Part shown: positions 1 through 6,299 of the stretch, piece after piece
How the letters are laid out: each line of letters begins with the position of its first letter
Position numbering within the stretch: the stretch's first letter is position 1
From: an uncultured Oscillospiraceae bacterium
Lineage (GTDB): Bacteria > Bacillota_A > Clostridia > Oscillospirales > Oscillospiraceae
Assembly (NCBI GenBank): GCA_944387755.1
Contig: CALXGC010000041.1
Location: forward strand, 1 to 12,597
Direction: 5' to 3'
DNA length: 12,597 nucleotides
Translations under genes and position numbers: made by a program
Notes under the pieces: generated by a model
Told to the model about the DNA's origin: nothing
Seen by the model: the letters and a program-made list of their open reading frames with translations, nothing else
Database searches by the model: none

Positions 1-78
1 AATGATAAAAATGAAACATCACAGAAAATTTTGCGTCTATACAAGTAGAAGATCAATTATATAAGGAGGTCAAACGAT

Positions 79-477
79 ATGAAAAACTTGCGTCTCTGTG
101 TTCTACTATTGACAGTACTTATGATAGGAGGGTGTTCTGCCGGAAGCAATCAAGACGAATCCGCCATGCTGCTACTCCCAGACGAGATTAGCAGCATAGA
201 GGTTACTTTTGATGTGTATCCTTCTGAAGTGACCAAGGCACTAAATACTGACGAAACAGAAGCAGTTACAGAGTGGGTACTGGGACTTGAAGTGGAACAA
301 GTACCCCTTGATGACACAGAAACTCCAAATAACTATGCAGGCGGTGTGGCATGGCACTTCAATGTCAACGGAGGTGAACTCACTTTTTCCTATGCGGACT
401 ATGACGGAAGTGCAATCTTGATAAACGATGAATGGTATGCTGTCAAAAATCCATCAAATCCGCCGGTTAAAGAATAG
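79..477 (+). CDS. Small predicted lipoprotein of unknown function
   Basis: I do not recognise a family. The 132-residue product starts with a positively charged tip (MKNLR), a hydrophobic stretch (residues 6-16) and a lipobox-like IGGC with the lipidation Cys at residue 19, so it should be exported and anchored to the outer face of the membrane. The mature part is acidic and Asp/Glu/Thr-rich in its first half, then has an aromatic beta-like segment (about residues 86-125) with Trp, Tyr and Gly. The start is set by a strong Shine-Dalgarno AAGGAGGT at 63-70, 8 bases before the ATG. Codon use is clearly A/T-rich at third positions, unlike all other genes in the window, which suggests horizontal acquisition or a mobile or accessory origin. 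No convincing promoter was found in the 78 bases upstream, so it may be the last gene of an operon beginning outside the window. A hairpin follows at 510-545. Confidence 0.7.
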   Translation: MKNLRLCVLLLTVLMIGGCSAGSNQDESAMLLLPDEISSIEVTFDVYPSEVTKALNTDETEAVTEWVLGLEVEQVPLDDTETPNNYAGGVAWHFNVNGGELTFSYADYDGSAILINDEWYAVKNPSNPPVKE

Positions 478-509
478 AAGTCACTATAGAATCAACAGGA
501 TACGATTTC

Positions 510-545
510 AAAAGGGTATGCCTCTGCATTGGGGCATACCCTTTT
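510..545 (+). terminator. Hairpin terminator after the lipoprotein gene
   Basis: A perfect 13-bp inverted repeat, AAAAGGGTATGCC (510-522) with GGCATACCCTTTT (533-545), is separated by a 10-base loop and lies 33 bases after the stop codon. The 3' arm ends in TTTT, but the bases after it (GTATATA) make a poor U tract. It is therefore a moderate intrinsic terminator, and the A/T-flanked stem could work in both directions. Confidence 0.65.
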
Positions 546-596
546 GTATATACTCACCAATGGTCTTCAATTTTCCTTGAAATCACTACTCATCTT

Positions 597-622
597 AAAA
601 AGGGAGGACCTCCGCCTCCCTG
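597..622 (-). terminator. Intrinsic terminator of ppaC
   Basis: Read on the - strand, AGGGAGG (621-615 side) pairs with CCTCCCT (607-601 side) around a 7-base loop, followed directly by a run of T (complement of the A run at 597-601). It lies about 15 bases beyond the ppaC stop codon, the expected place for its rho-independent terminator. Confidence 0.75.
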
Positions 623-635
623 TTTTCTGCCGCCG

Positions 636-2318
636 TCACTCCTCGTCCAGCTTCAGGGTGCTGATGAGGGCGGGAACCATCTGCTTCTTCCGGCTGACCA
701 TATTGGGGAGAACGGCCATGCCGTTTTCCACCTTGGTGTGGAAGGCCCGCTCCACCAGCGCCTCCGCCCCCCGGCCGGCCATCAGCAGGTCGGTGGTGGA
801 GGTGAGCACGTCGGTAAACATGTAGAAAATAAAATCCAGGTCCTGTTTTTTCAGGGCGGTCTCCAGATAGGGGCCCACCAGGGCCTCGCTGGCCCGGCGG
901 TTCTTCTCGCTCATATAGCTCCCCTGGCCGATGCCGAAGCGGATGTCCCGGCTGTTGAAGATTTTATAGTCGGCGTTGAAGACCTCCTCGGCGGTCTTGC
1001 CGCTCACGTCGCCGCCGGCCTCGAACATGGCGGCGGCATAGGCCTCCAGGTCCAGGTCCAGCTGTTTGGCCAGGGCGCGGGCGGCGTTCTCGTCCACCGC
1101 CGTGCAGGTGGGGCTGCGGAACATCAGCGTGTCGGACAAAATGGCGGAGAGCATCAGCCCGGCGGTGGTGCGGTCGATCTCCACGCCGTTCTCCTGGTAC
1201 ATCTGATAGATGATGGTGCAGGTGCAGCCCACGGGCACGTTCCGGAAGTACACCGGCCCCTCCGTCTCCAGGGAGCCGATGCGGTGGTGGTCGATGATCT
1301 CCAGCACGTCCGCCTGGTCGATGCCGTCCACGGCCTGGCTGCGCTCGTTGTGGTCCACCAGGATCAGCTGCTTTTTGTTCAGATTCATCAGGTTCCGGCG
1401 GGACAGCACGCCCACATAGCGCCCCTCCTCGTCCAGCACGGGGAAGTAGCGGAAGCGCAGGGTGGCCATCACCTTGGTGGCGGACTCCACGGAGCTGTTC
1501 AGGTGGAAGGTGCGCAGATTCTTGCGGACCATGTAGTGGCGGATGGGGACGGCCTGGCTGATCATCTGCCCGGCCACATAGGTGCTGTTGGGGGTGCTGA
1601 TGACAATGCAGCCCTTCTCGGCGGCCAGCATACAGATAACCTTGGACACCTTGCTGCCGGCGCACACCACAATGCACCCGGCGTCCATCTCAATGGCGGC
1701 CAGCTGGCTGTCGCTGCGGTTGCCCACAATCACCACGTCTCCCCTGGTGATGGTCCGCTCCATGTGTTCCGCGCTGCCGGAGCCCACCCGGACGCAGCCC
1801 TCCACGCAGCGGCCCGTGATGTCCCCCACCAGCACGGCGCCGTTGAGGGTGTCCACCACGTTCTGATAGCTGGTTTTGGACTCGGCCAGGACGGAGATGT
1901 CGGGCACGTCCAGGCTGGCGGTGACAATATCCCGGACGGTAATCAGCCCGGTGAGGTTTTGGTTCTCATCCACCACGCACAGCGTGTCGATCTCCTGGTC
2001 CCGCATGGCGGCCCAGGCCCGGCGGACGCTCATCTCCTGGTCCACGCCGGGGATGCGGCGGATGTTCACGTCCCGCACCTGGGGGCTGACGTCGGTGTAG
2101 AGCTCTGGGGCGGGGACCTGGAAGTAGTTCAGGACAAACTCCGTCTCCTGGTTCAGCAGGCCCGCCCGGCAGGGCTTGCAGGGGCGCTCCGGATTCAGAA
2201 TGTTCTTCAGGCGGCTGTAGGCGATGGCGGCGCAGATGGAGTCGGTGTCCGGGTTGCGGTGCCCGATGACTTTGACGGGGTGGGGAAGCTGATGCTGCTC
2301 AATCATGGTCTGCCTCAT
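636..2318 (-). CDS. ppaC: Manganese-dependent (family II) inorganic pyrophosphatase with CBS and DRTGG domains
   Basis: This cytoplasmic enzyme hydrolyses pyrophosphate to two phosphates and so pulls biosynthetic reactions forward. The 560-residue protein carries the N-terminal DHH-phosphoesterase signature HRNPDTDS (residues 20-27) and the metal-binding DHH at 343-345, followed by a DHHA2 domain ending in the substrate-binding SRKK motif near residue 542. Between the two DHH halves is a long regulatory insert: a first CBS domain (about 90-140), a DRTGG-like domain (about 145-255) and a second CBS domain (about 260-312). That order is the CBS-DRTGG-CBS architecture of clostridial CBS-PPases. 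In that family adenine nucleotides regulate activity, with AMP/ADP inhibiting, and diadenosine polyphosphates activating when DRTGG is present. The start is uncertain: ATG at 2318 has a weak Shine-Dalgarno, and ATG at 2306 (MIEQ) has AGG at good spacing. It is convergent with the lipoprotein gene and divergent from spoIIGA. Confidence 0.95.
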   Translation of the reverse strand: MRQTMIEQHQLPHPVKVIGHRNPDTDSICAAIAYSRLKNILNPERPCKPCRAGLLNQETEFVLNYFQVPAPELYTDVSPQVRDVNIRRIPGVDQEMSVRRAWAAMRDQEIDTLCVVDENQNLTGLITVRDIVTASLDVPDISVLAESKTSYQNVVDTLNGAVLVGDITGRCVEGCVRVGSGSAEHMERTITRGDVVIVGNRSDSQLAAIEMDAGCIVVCAGSKVSKVICMLAAEKGCIVISTPNSTYVAGQMISQAVPIRHYMVRKNLRTFHLNSSVESATKVMATLRFRYFPVLDEEGRYVGVLSRRNLMNLNKKQLILVDHNERSQAVDGIDQADVLEIIDHHRIGSLETEGPVYFRNVPVGCTCTIIYQMYQENGVEIDRTTAGLMLSAILSDTLMFRSPTCTAVDENAARALAKQLDLDLEAYAAAMFEAGGDVSGKTAEEVFNADYKIFNSRDIRFGIGQGSYMSEKNRRASEALVGPYLETALKKQDLDFIFYMFTDVLTSTTDLLMAGRGAEALVERAFHTKVENGMAVLPNMVSRKKQMVPALISTLKLDEE

Positions 2319-2362
2319 TTCTTTCGGTCTGTTGGGGCGCGGAAGGCCGGTTTTATTCCAGT

Positions 2363-2448
2363 CCCAATTCTTTTGTGTGTTCCCGCCCCCGCAGGGGGCG
2401 GGAACACTATGAAAAATTTTGAACCTGGGAACACAAAAGGGAATTGGG
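2363..2448. repeat. Nested inverted repeat in the ppaC-spoIIGA intergenic region
   Basis: The inner part is a perfect 14-bp palindrome: GTGTTCCCGCCCCC (2377-2390), loop GCA, GGGGGCGGGAACAC (2394-2407). An outer pair of arms lies at 2363-2384 and 2427-2448; both share CCCAATTC, TTTTGTGT and TTCCC (on opposite strands) and differ only by two 2-base insertions. The octamer GGGAACAC occurs twice (2400-2407 and 2427-2434), so the left arm can pair with either copy. Neither side of the inner stem has an adjacent T run, so it does not look like a standard terminator. It could be a small MITE- or REP-like element or a regulatory structure in the ppaC 5' leader. Confidence 0.75.
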
Positions 2449-2544
2449 CGTTCTATAAAATCAGTATATCCTGTTTCCTCCGCCGGCGCAAGGAAAATTC
2501 GTCCGGCGGGGCGGCTTCTGACCGGTTTCGTCGGGACGGCCCCC

Positions 2545-2567
2545 TATAATAGAGGGCGCAGGGGGGG
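2545..2567 (+). promoter_or_regulatory. Candidate spoIIGA promoter (-10) and ribosome binding site
   Basis: A consensus TATAAT (2545-2550) lies 23 bases before the spoIIGA ATG, with a G-rich Shine-Dalgarno-like AGGGGGGG at 2560-2567. No good -35 box is found at 16-18 bp. The nearest partial match, CTGACC (2518-2523), is 21 bp upstream. A long spacer is known for Spo0A-activated spoIIG promoters, where Spo0A compensates for it. Two TTCGTC motifs (2498-2503 and 2527-2532) loosely resemble the reverse complement of the 0A box (TTCGACA), but the matches are imperfect. Confidence 0.5.
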
Positions 2568-2573
2568 TGTGGG

Positions 2574-3425
2574 ATGACCGTCATCTATGTGGATACGCTG
2601 TTTCTGCTCAACGGGCTGGTGGACTACCTGCTGCTTCTGGCGGCGGCCCGGCTGGCGGGGGAGCCCCTGGCCCGGCTCCGGTTCGCCCTGGCGGCGGCGC
2701 TGGGCGGGCTGTACGCGGCGGCCATCTTTCTGCCCGGCCTGGCCTTTCTGGCCCGGCCGCCCTGCCGCCTGGCGGCGGCGGTGCTGATGGTGCTGCTGGC
2801 CTTCTGGCAAAGCAGGCGGCTGCTGCGGCAGGTGGTGATTTTTTTTGCCCTCTCCTGCGCCTTCGGCGGCGGCGTGCTGGCCGTGGGCCTGCTGGGCGGG
2901 CGGGGACTGACCCTCTCCGGCGGGGTGGTGTACTCCGGCATGGACCTGAAGACGGTGCTGCTGTCGGCGGCGGGGTGCTATGGGGCCCTCACCCTGGTCT
3001 TCCGGGGCGTGGGGCGGCACGCCGGCCTCTCCGGGGCCCTGCGGCCGGTGCGCCGCACCCTGGGGGAGCGGCACACGGAGCTGACCGCCCTGGTGGACAC
3101 CGGGAACACCCTCTCCGACCCGGCCACCGGCCGGCCGGTGCTGGTGGCGGACGGGGCGCTGGCCGGGGAGCTGCTGCCCGCCGGAGTTTGGGCGGCCCTG
3201 GACCTGCGCGACCCGGCGGGGGCCATGGCCCGCCTGGAGGACCCCTGGCGGACCCGGTTCTGCCTGGTGCCCTACCGGTCGGTGGGGGTGGAGCAGGGGC
3301 TGCTGCTGGCCCTGCGCCTGGACAGGGTCCAGGTGGGGGCGGAGGACCGGGGGCCCATGCTGGCGGCCCTCTCCCCCACGCCGGTGTCGGAGGGCGGCTA
3401 CCGGGCCCTGCTGGGGGCGGAGTAA
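2574..3425 (+). CDS. spoIIGA: Sporulation sigma-E processing peptidase SpoIIGA
   Basis: This membrane aspartic protease removes the pro-sequence of sigma-E in the mother cell after polar septation, in response to the forespore signal SpoIIR. The 283-residue product begins with the family's typical [18 protein letters not shown] segment and has about five hydrophobic segments up to roughly residue 145. The C-terminal half is soluble and holds the catalytic motif [12 protein letters not shown] with Asp175, followed by a conserved [10 protein letters not shown] segment near residues 224-233. It is slightly shorter than the Bacillus subtilis protein (about 309 residues). sigE starts only 10 bases downstream, so protease and substrate are made from one transcript. 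Codon use is extremely G/C-rich. Confidence 0.95.
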   Translation: MTVIYVDTLFLLNGLVDYLLLLAAARLAGEPLARLRFALAAALGGLYAAAIFLPGLAFLARPPCRLAAAVLMVLLAFWQSRRLLRQVVIFFALSCAFGGGVLAVGLLGGRGLTLSGGVVYSGMDLKTVLLSAAGCYGALTLVFRGVGRHAGLSGALRPVRRTLGERHTELTALVDTGNTLSDPATGRPVLVADGALAGELLPAGVWAALDLRDPAGAMARLEDPWRTRFCLVPYRSVGVEQGLLLALRLDRVQVGAEDRGPMLAALSPTPVSEGGYRALLGAE

Positions 3426-3435
3426 GGAGGAGAAC

Positions 3436-4146
3436 ATGGGAAAATTTTGGACTGCCCTGAGGGCCCTGCTGGCCCGGCTGGGACTGGCCGCGCCGGAGAA
3501 TCTGCTGTACCTGGGGGGGAGCGGCGCTCTGCCCGCCCCGCTGACCCGCGAGGAGGAGGCCCAGGCCGTGGCCCGCCTGGAGCAGGGGGATGAGCTGGCC
3601 CGGCAGACGCTCATTGAGCGCAACCTGCGGCTGGTGGTGTACATCGCCCGGCGGTTTGAGAACACCGGCGTCAATCTGGAGGACCTGATCTCCATCGGGA
3701 CCATCGGCCTTATTAAGGCCGTGGGGACCTATCAGCCGGCCAAAAAAATCAAGCTGGCCACCTACGCCTCCCGGTGCATTGAAAACGAGATTCTCATGTA
3801 CCTGCGGAAGGCCGCCGCCCAGAAGGCGGAGCTCTCCTTCGACGAGCCGCTGGACACCGACTGGGACGGCAACGAGCTGCTCCTCTCCGACATCCTGGGC
3901 ACGGAGAGCGATTTGGTCATGCGCCCCATCGAGGCCGACGTGGACCGGCAGCTCCTCCGGCAGGCCCTGGACCGGCTGGAGCCCAGAGAGCGGACCATCA
4001 TCACCCTGCGCTTCGGCCTGGACGGGCGGCGGGAGCACACCCAGAAGGAGGTGGCCGACCAGATGGGAATCTCCCAGTCCTACATCTCCCGGCTGGAGAA
4101 GCGGATCATCGCCCGGCTGAAGAAGGAAATCCTGCGCATAACATAA
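3436..4146 (+). CDS. sigE: Sporulation RNA polymerase sigma factor SigE (pro-sigma-E)
   Basis: First mother-cell-specific sigma factor of sporulation, made as an inactive precursor. The 236-residue product has a short N-terminal pro-sequence with hydrophobic and basic residues (1 to about 24), then the processing region [10 protein letters not shown] (24-33). Next come region 2 (about 58-128) with the near-invariant [28 protein letters not shown] and [15 protein letters not shown] stretches, and region 4 (about 170-232) with the helix-turn-helix [20 protein letters not shown]. By comparison with Bacillus sigma-E, cleavage would fall near Leu24/Tyr25, giving a pro-sequence about three residues shorter than the Bacillus one. 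A usually acidic position in GGSEALP is Gly30 here. The Shine-Dalgarno GGAGG sits between the spoIIGA stop and the ATG. The terminator overlaps its stop codon, and no sigG follows. Confidence 0.97.
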   Translation: MGKFWTALRALLARLGLAAPENLLYLGGSGALPAPLTREEEAQAVARLEQGDELARQTLIERNLRLVVYIARRFENTGVNLEDLISIGTIGLIKAVGTYQPAKKIKLATYASRCIENEILMYLRKAAAQKAELSFDEPLDTDWDGNELLLSDILGTESDLVMRPIEADVDRQLLRQALDRLEPRERTIITLRFGLDGRREHTQKEVADQMGISQSYISRLEKRIIARLKKEILRIT

Positions 4147-4179
4147 AAAACAGGCGAAGTCTCCTTCGCCTGTTTTTTT
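4145..4179. terminator. Strong bidirectional terminator between sigE and the convergent gene
   Basis: A perfect 15-bp inverted repeat, AAAAAACAGGCGAAG (4145-4159) and CTTCGCCTGTTTTTT (4164-4178), has a 4-base loop. The A run on one side and T run on the other give a U tract in both directions, so it ends sigE on the + strand and the 4187-4633 gene on the - strand. The left arm overlaps the sigE TAA codon. Confidence 0.93.
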
Positions 4180-4186
4180 AGGGGTT

Positions 4187-4633
4187 TTACTCCTTGGGGG
4201 CCTCTTCGTCCTCCGCGGGAGCCTCCTCGGCCTGGGCCTCAGCGGGCTCCTCCGCGGCGGCGGCCGCCTGGGCCTCCACCTTCTCCTCGTCGATGACCTC
4301 GCCCTCGGCGGCGGCGGCGGTCTTCAGCTCCGCAATGCGGTCGTTGTTGGCCTGGATATTGGCCTTGGCGGCGGTAATCTTCTCACAGGCGGCGGCATAG
4401 CCCGCGTCGGGGGTGGCGCCGTGCTCGGCGTAATAGAGCTTGCCCAGCTCTGTGTACGCCTTCTTGATCTCGCCCTCCTCCGCCAGGTTGGAGGCGGAGA
4501 GCTTCACAATCTCAGCCACGCGCTTGGAGGTGGCCACGCCGGTCTCTGCCACGCGCTTGGAAGTGGCGGCCACGCTCTGGGCCAGGTCCGTGACCTTCTC
4601 GGCCAGATTGTCAAAATTACCCGAAAATCCCAT
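4187..4633 (-). CDS. Small helical protein with 11-residue repeats and acidic tail, unknown function
   Basis: I recognise only a general resemblance to short clostridial proteins with an N-terminal amphipathic helix followed by an EIKKAYTELGKLYY-type segment; some of those end in a zinc ribbon, which is absent here (no paired CxxC). The 148 residues are nearly all predicted helical. An N-terminal part (about 10-52) has 11-residue repeats: VATSKRVAETG, VATSKRVAEIV and the weaker KLSASNLAEEG. A middle coiled-coil-like part follows (about 53-107), then an Ala/Glu/Pro low-complexity acidic tail (about 108-148). There is no signal peptide or membrane segment. The start is firm: AAGGAGGT at 4648-4641 is 7 bases before the ATG. 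It has its own promoter at 4678-4706 and ends at the shared terminator. Envelope or surface association is possible but only a guess. Confidence 0.8.
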   Translation of the reverse strand: MGFSGNFDNLAEKVTDLAQSVAATSKRVAETGVATSKRVAEIVKLSASNLAEEGEIKKAYTELGKLYYAEHGATPDAGYAAACEKITAAKANIQANNDRIAELKTAAAAEGEVIDEEKVEAQAAAAAEEPAEAQAEEAPAEDEEAPKE

Positions 4634-4677
4634 AGTTGGTACCTCCTTAACTTGTACGGTTTCCCGTCTTCGGCTCC

Positions 4678-4706
4678 ATTCTATCGCATTTTCTTCCAGG
4701 ACGCAA
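4678..4706 (-). promoter_or_regulatory. Sigma-A-type promoter of the small helical protein gene
   Basis: On the - strand, TTGCGT (4706-4701) and TAGAAT (4683-4678) are separated by exactly 17 bp. The -10 matches 5 of 6 consensus bases and the -35 matches TTG plus spacing. The transcript would start about 35-40 bases before the ATG. Confidence 0.7.
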
Positions 4707-4756
4707 GGACCTTTTCCAGGATTTAATCGATTTTTTATGTCCGCTCCACCGGCGTT

Positions 4757-6121
4757 TCAGATTTCGGCGTCCTCCATTCCGTCCCCGCTGAACTCATAGT
4801 CCTTGCCGGGGAGGGCGGCGTTGAGGGCGATTCCGGCGATGGCGGCCACCGCCATACCGGACAGGCTCACGTCCACCCCGCCCAGGGAGAAGGACACCGC
4901 GCCGGAGTAGTTCACCCCGATGGCCAGCACCATGATGATGGCGGCGATGATGACGTTGCGGCTGTTGGTGAAATCCACCTGGTTCTCCACGATGTTGCGG
5001 ATGCCCACGGCGGCAATCATGCCGTAGAGCACCATGGACACGCCTCCCATGGTGGCGGTGGGCATGGCGGACACCAGGGCCGCGAATTTGGGGGAGAAGG
5101 ACAGGAGGATGGCCAGGCCGGCGGCAATCCGGATGACTCTGGGGTCATAGACCCTGGACAGGGCCAGCACGCCGGTGTTCTCGCCGTAGGTGGTGTTGGC
5201 CGGCGCGCCGAAGAGGGCGGCCAGAGAGGTGGCCAGGCCGTCCCCCAGGAGGGTGCGGTGCAGGCCGGGGTTTTGCAGATAGCTGCGCTCGCAGGTGGAG
5301 GAGATGGCGCAGATGCCGCCGATGTGCTCCACCATGGTGGCCAGGGCCAGGGGCATAATGGTGACGGCCGCCGTCAGCAGCAGGCCGGAGTCCACCTCCG
5401 GCCGGCTGAACAGGCCGAACAGGGTGTCCTCAAACCGGAAGGGCAGGCCAATCCAGGGGGCGTCCGCCAGGGCCTGCACCTTGGCCGGGTCCATGACCTC
5501 CATGCCGGTGATCTGGCACAGGGCGGCCGCCGCATAGGACCCCACCACCCCCAGCAGAATGGGGATGATCTTCACCATGCCCTTGCCCCAGATGTTGCAC
5601 ACCACCACAATAGCGATGGCGATGAGGGCAATGGCCCAGTTGGTGCGGCAGTTGGTGATGGCGGTGGAGCTGAGGGTCAGGCCAATGCAGATGATAATGG
5701 GTCCGGTGACGATGGGCGGGAAGTAGCGCATCACCGCCTTCGTGCCGAAAACCTTAAACAGCGCCGACAGCACCACATACAGCAGGCCGGCCAGCGCCAC
5801 GCCGAAGCAGGCGTAGGGGAGCAGCTCCGTGTTGGAGGTCAGGCTTCCGTCCTGGTTGGTAATCATGGGGGCGATGGCCTGATAGCCGCCGACAAAGGCG
5901 AAGGAGGACCCCAGAAACGCAGGCACCCGCCACTTGGTCAGAAAGTGGAACAGCAGCGTCCCCAGTCCCGCGAACAGCAGGGTGGCGGACACGGACATCC
6001 CCGTGAGGGCGGGCACCAGCACGGTGGCCCCGAACATGGCGAACATGTGCTGGGCGCCCAGGACAAACATCTTCGGCCGGCCCAGCTGCCGGGCGTCGTA
6101 GATGCCTTGCGGTTTGTTCAT
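4757..6121 (-). CDS. uraA: Uracil permease, NCS2 family
   Basis: Integral membrane symporter that imports uracil for pyrimidine salvage. The 454-residue protein has the length and multi-span pattern of the NCS2 (UraA/PyrP/PbuX) family. Near the N terminus is AQHMFAMFGATVLVP (about 23-37), the first substrate-lining helix. The subfamily motif NTTYGENTGV (309-318) contains Glu314, the equivalent of the uracil-binding glutamate of E. coli UraA; xanthine and purine transporters usually differ here. A GGVSMVLYGMIAAVGIRN segment typical of the family follows. I chose the ATG at 6121 (MNKPQ) because GAGGAG at 6135-6130 is 8 bases upstream. The frame stays open to an ATG at 6160, but that would lie in the leader. 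It has its own promoter and a leader hairpin with a U tract, so attenuation is likely. No strong terminator is visible after the stop codon. Confidence 0.93.
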   Translation of the reverse strand: MNKPQGIYDARQLGRPKMFVLGAQHMFAMFGATVLVPALTGMSVSATLLFAGLGTLLFHFLTKWRVPAFLGSSFAFVGGYQAIAPMITNQDGSLTSNTELLPYACFGVALAGLLYVVLSALFKVFGTKAVMRYFPPIVTGPIIICIGLTLSSTAITNCRTNWAIALIAIAIVVVCNIWGKGMVKIIPILLGVVGSYAAAALCQITGMEVMDPAKVQALADAPWIGLPFRFEDTLFGLFSRPEVDSGLLLTAAVTIMPLALATMVEHIGGICAISSTCERSYLQNPGLHRTLLGDGLATSLAALFGAPANTTYGENTGVLALSRVYDPRVIRIAAGLAILLSFSPKFAALVSAMPTATMGGVSMVLYGMIAAVGIRNIVENQVDFTNSRNVIIAAIIMVLAIGVNYSGAVSFSLGGVDVSLSGMAVAAIAGIALNAALPGKDYEFSGDGMEDAEI

Positions 6122-6129
6122 TCTCATTT

Positions 6130-6135
6130 CTCCTC
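6130..6135 (-). promoter_or_regulatory. Ribosome binding site that sets the uraA start
   Basis: GAGGAG on the - strand is 8 bases before the ATG at 6121 but only 2 bases before the in-frame ATG at 6127, so translation should begin at MNKPQ rather than MRMNKPQ or the longer open frame. Confidence 0.7.
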
Positions 6136-6158
6136 TCTGTCTGTGCGCCGCCGCGCAC

Positions 6159-6186
6159 AAAAAAAGACAATCATGGGGTGATTGTC
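6159..6186 (-). terminator. Leader terminator (putative attenuator) upstream of uraA
   Basis: On the - strand a perfect 8-bp stem, GACAATCA (loop CACCC shifted to five bases) TGATTGTC, is followed at once by seven T. It lies between the predicted uraA promoter (6229-6257) and the uraA start, about 38 bases before the ATG. A terminator inside the leader of a pyrimidine transport gene is the classic arrangement for transcription attenuation. A second small hairpin, GTGCGC/GCGCAC (6143-6158), follows it. No clear riboswitch core or PyrR binding loop was recognised. Confidence 0.75.
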
Positions 6187-6228
6187 CAAAAAAACAAAAG
6201 CGGGGCGCTCCTTCTGTATTTCCCTGCT

Positions 6229-6257
6229 ATTGTAGCAGACAAAGGCCAAAAGCGCAA
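6229..6257 (-). promoter_or_regulatory. Candidate sigma-A promoter of uraA
   Basis: On the - strand, TTGCGC (6257-6252) and TACAAT (6234-6229) are 17 bp apart. The -10 matches 5 of 6 and the -35 keeps TTG. Transcription would begin near 6222, giving a leader of about 100 bases that contains the hairpin at 6159-6186. Confidence 0.6.
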
Positions 6258-6259
6258 GG

Positions 6260-6297
6260 AAAAAATGCAGGCGCGCCCCGGCTCTCCGGGGCGCGCC
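6260..6297 (-). terminator. Terminator of the ECF sigma/anti-sigma operon
   Basis: A perfect 12-bp GC stem, GGCGCGCCCCGG and CCGGGGCGCGCC with a 4-base loop (6270-6297), is followed on the - strand by TGCA and then six T (6265-6260). It begins 2 bases after the stop codon of the DUF4367-like gene. Confidence 0.85.
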
Positions 6298-6299
6298 CC

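Noticed and set aside
1..78. Promoter for the lipoprotein gene (TTGCGT at 31-36 with AT-rich hexamers)
   Set aside because: No -10 at proper spacing; the TATATA near 58-63 abuts the Shine-Dalgarno and would leave almost no leader.
529..825. 98-codon + strand frame starting in the terminator loop
   Set aside because: It crosses two terminators and then runs antisense to the end of ppaC; no Shine-Dalgarno.
2377..2407. Inner 14-bp hairpin as an intrinsic terminator
   Set aside because: No T run follows on either strand, and there is no gene upstream on either side whose transcript would need to end there.
738..2549. 603-codon open frame on the + strand opposite ppaC
   Set aside because: It is antisense to a certain gene, its product is dominated by His, Gly, Ala, Val and Gln with no domain, and it arises from the G/C third-position bias of ppaC. 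No ribosome binding site was seen.
2544..4038. Long - strand frames opposite spoIIGA and sigE (2544-3704 and 2989-4038)
   Set aside because: Low-complexity Pro/Gly/Arg/Ala products that mirror the GC-rich coding strand; the + strand genes are unambiguous.
6128..6140. CAGAGAGGAG in the uraA leader as a PyrR binding loop
   Set aside because: It resembles the AGAGAGG core of PyrR sites, but no flanking stem was found and the string is fully explained as the ribosome binding site.
6122..6160. N-terminal extension of uraA to the ATG at 6160 (MCAAAHRQ)
   Set aside because: No ribosome binding site there, the segment lies in the leader next to the terminator hairpin, and the product does not match the normal N terminus of the family.
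5258..6181. 307-codon + strand frame opposite uraA
   Set aside because: His/Gly/Gln-rich shadow of the permease gene with no family features.
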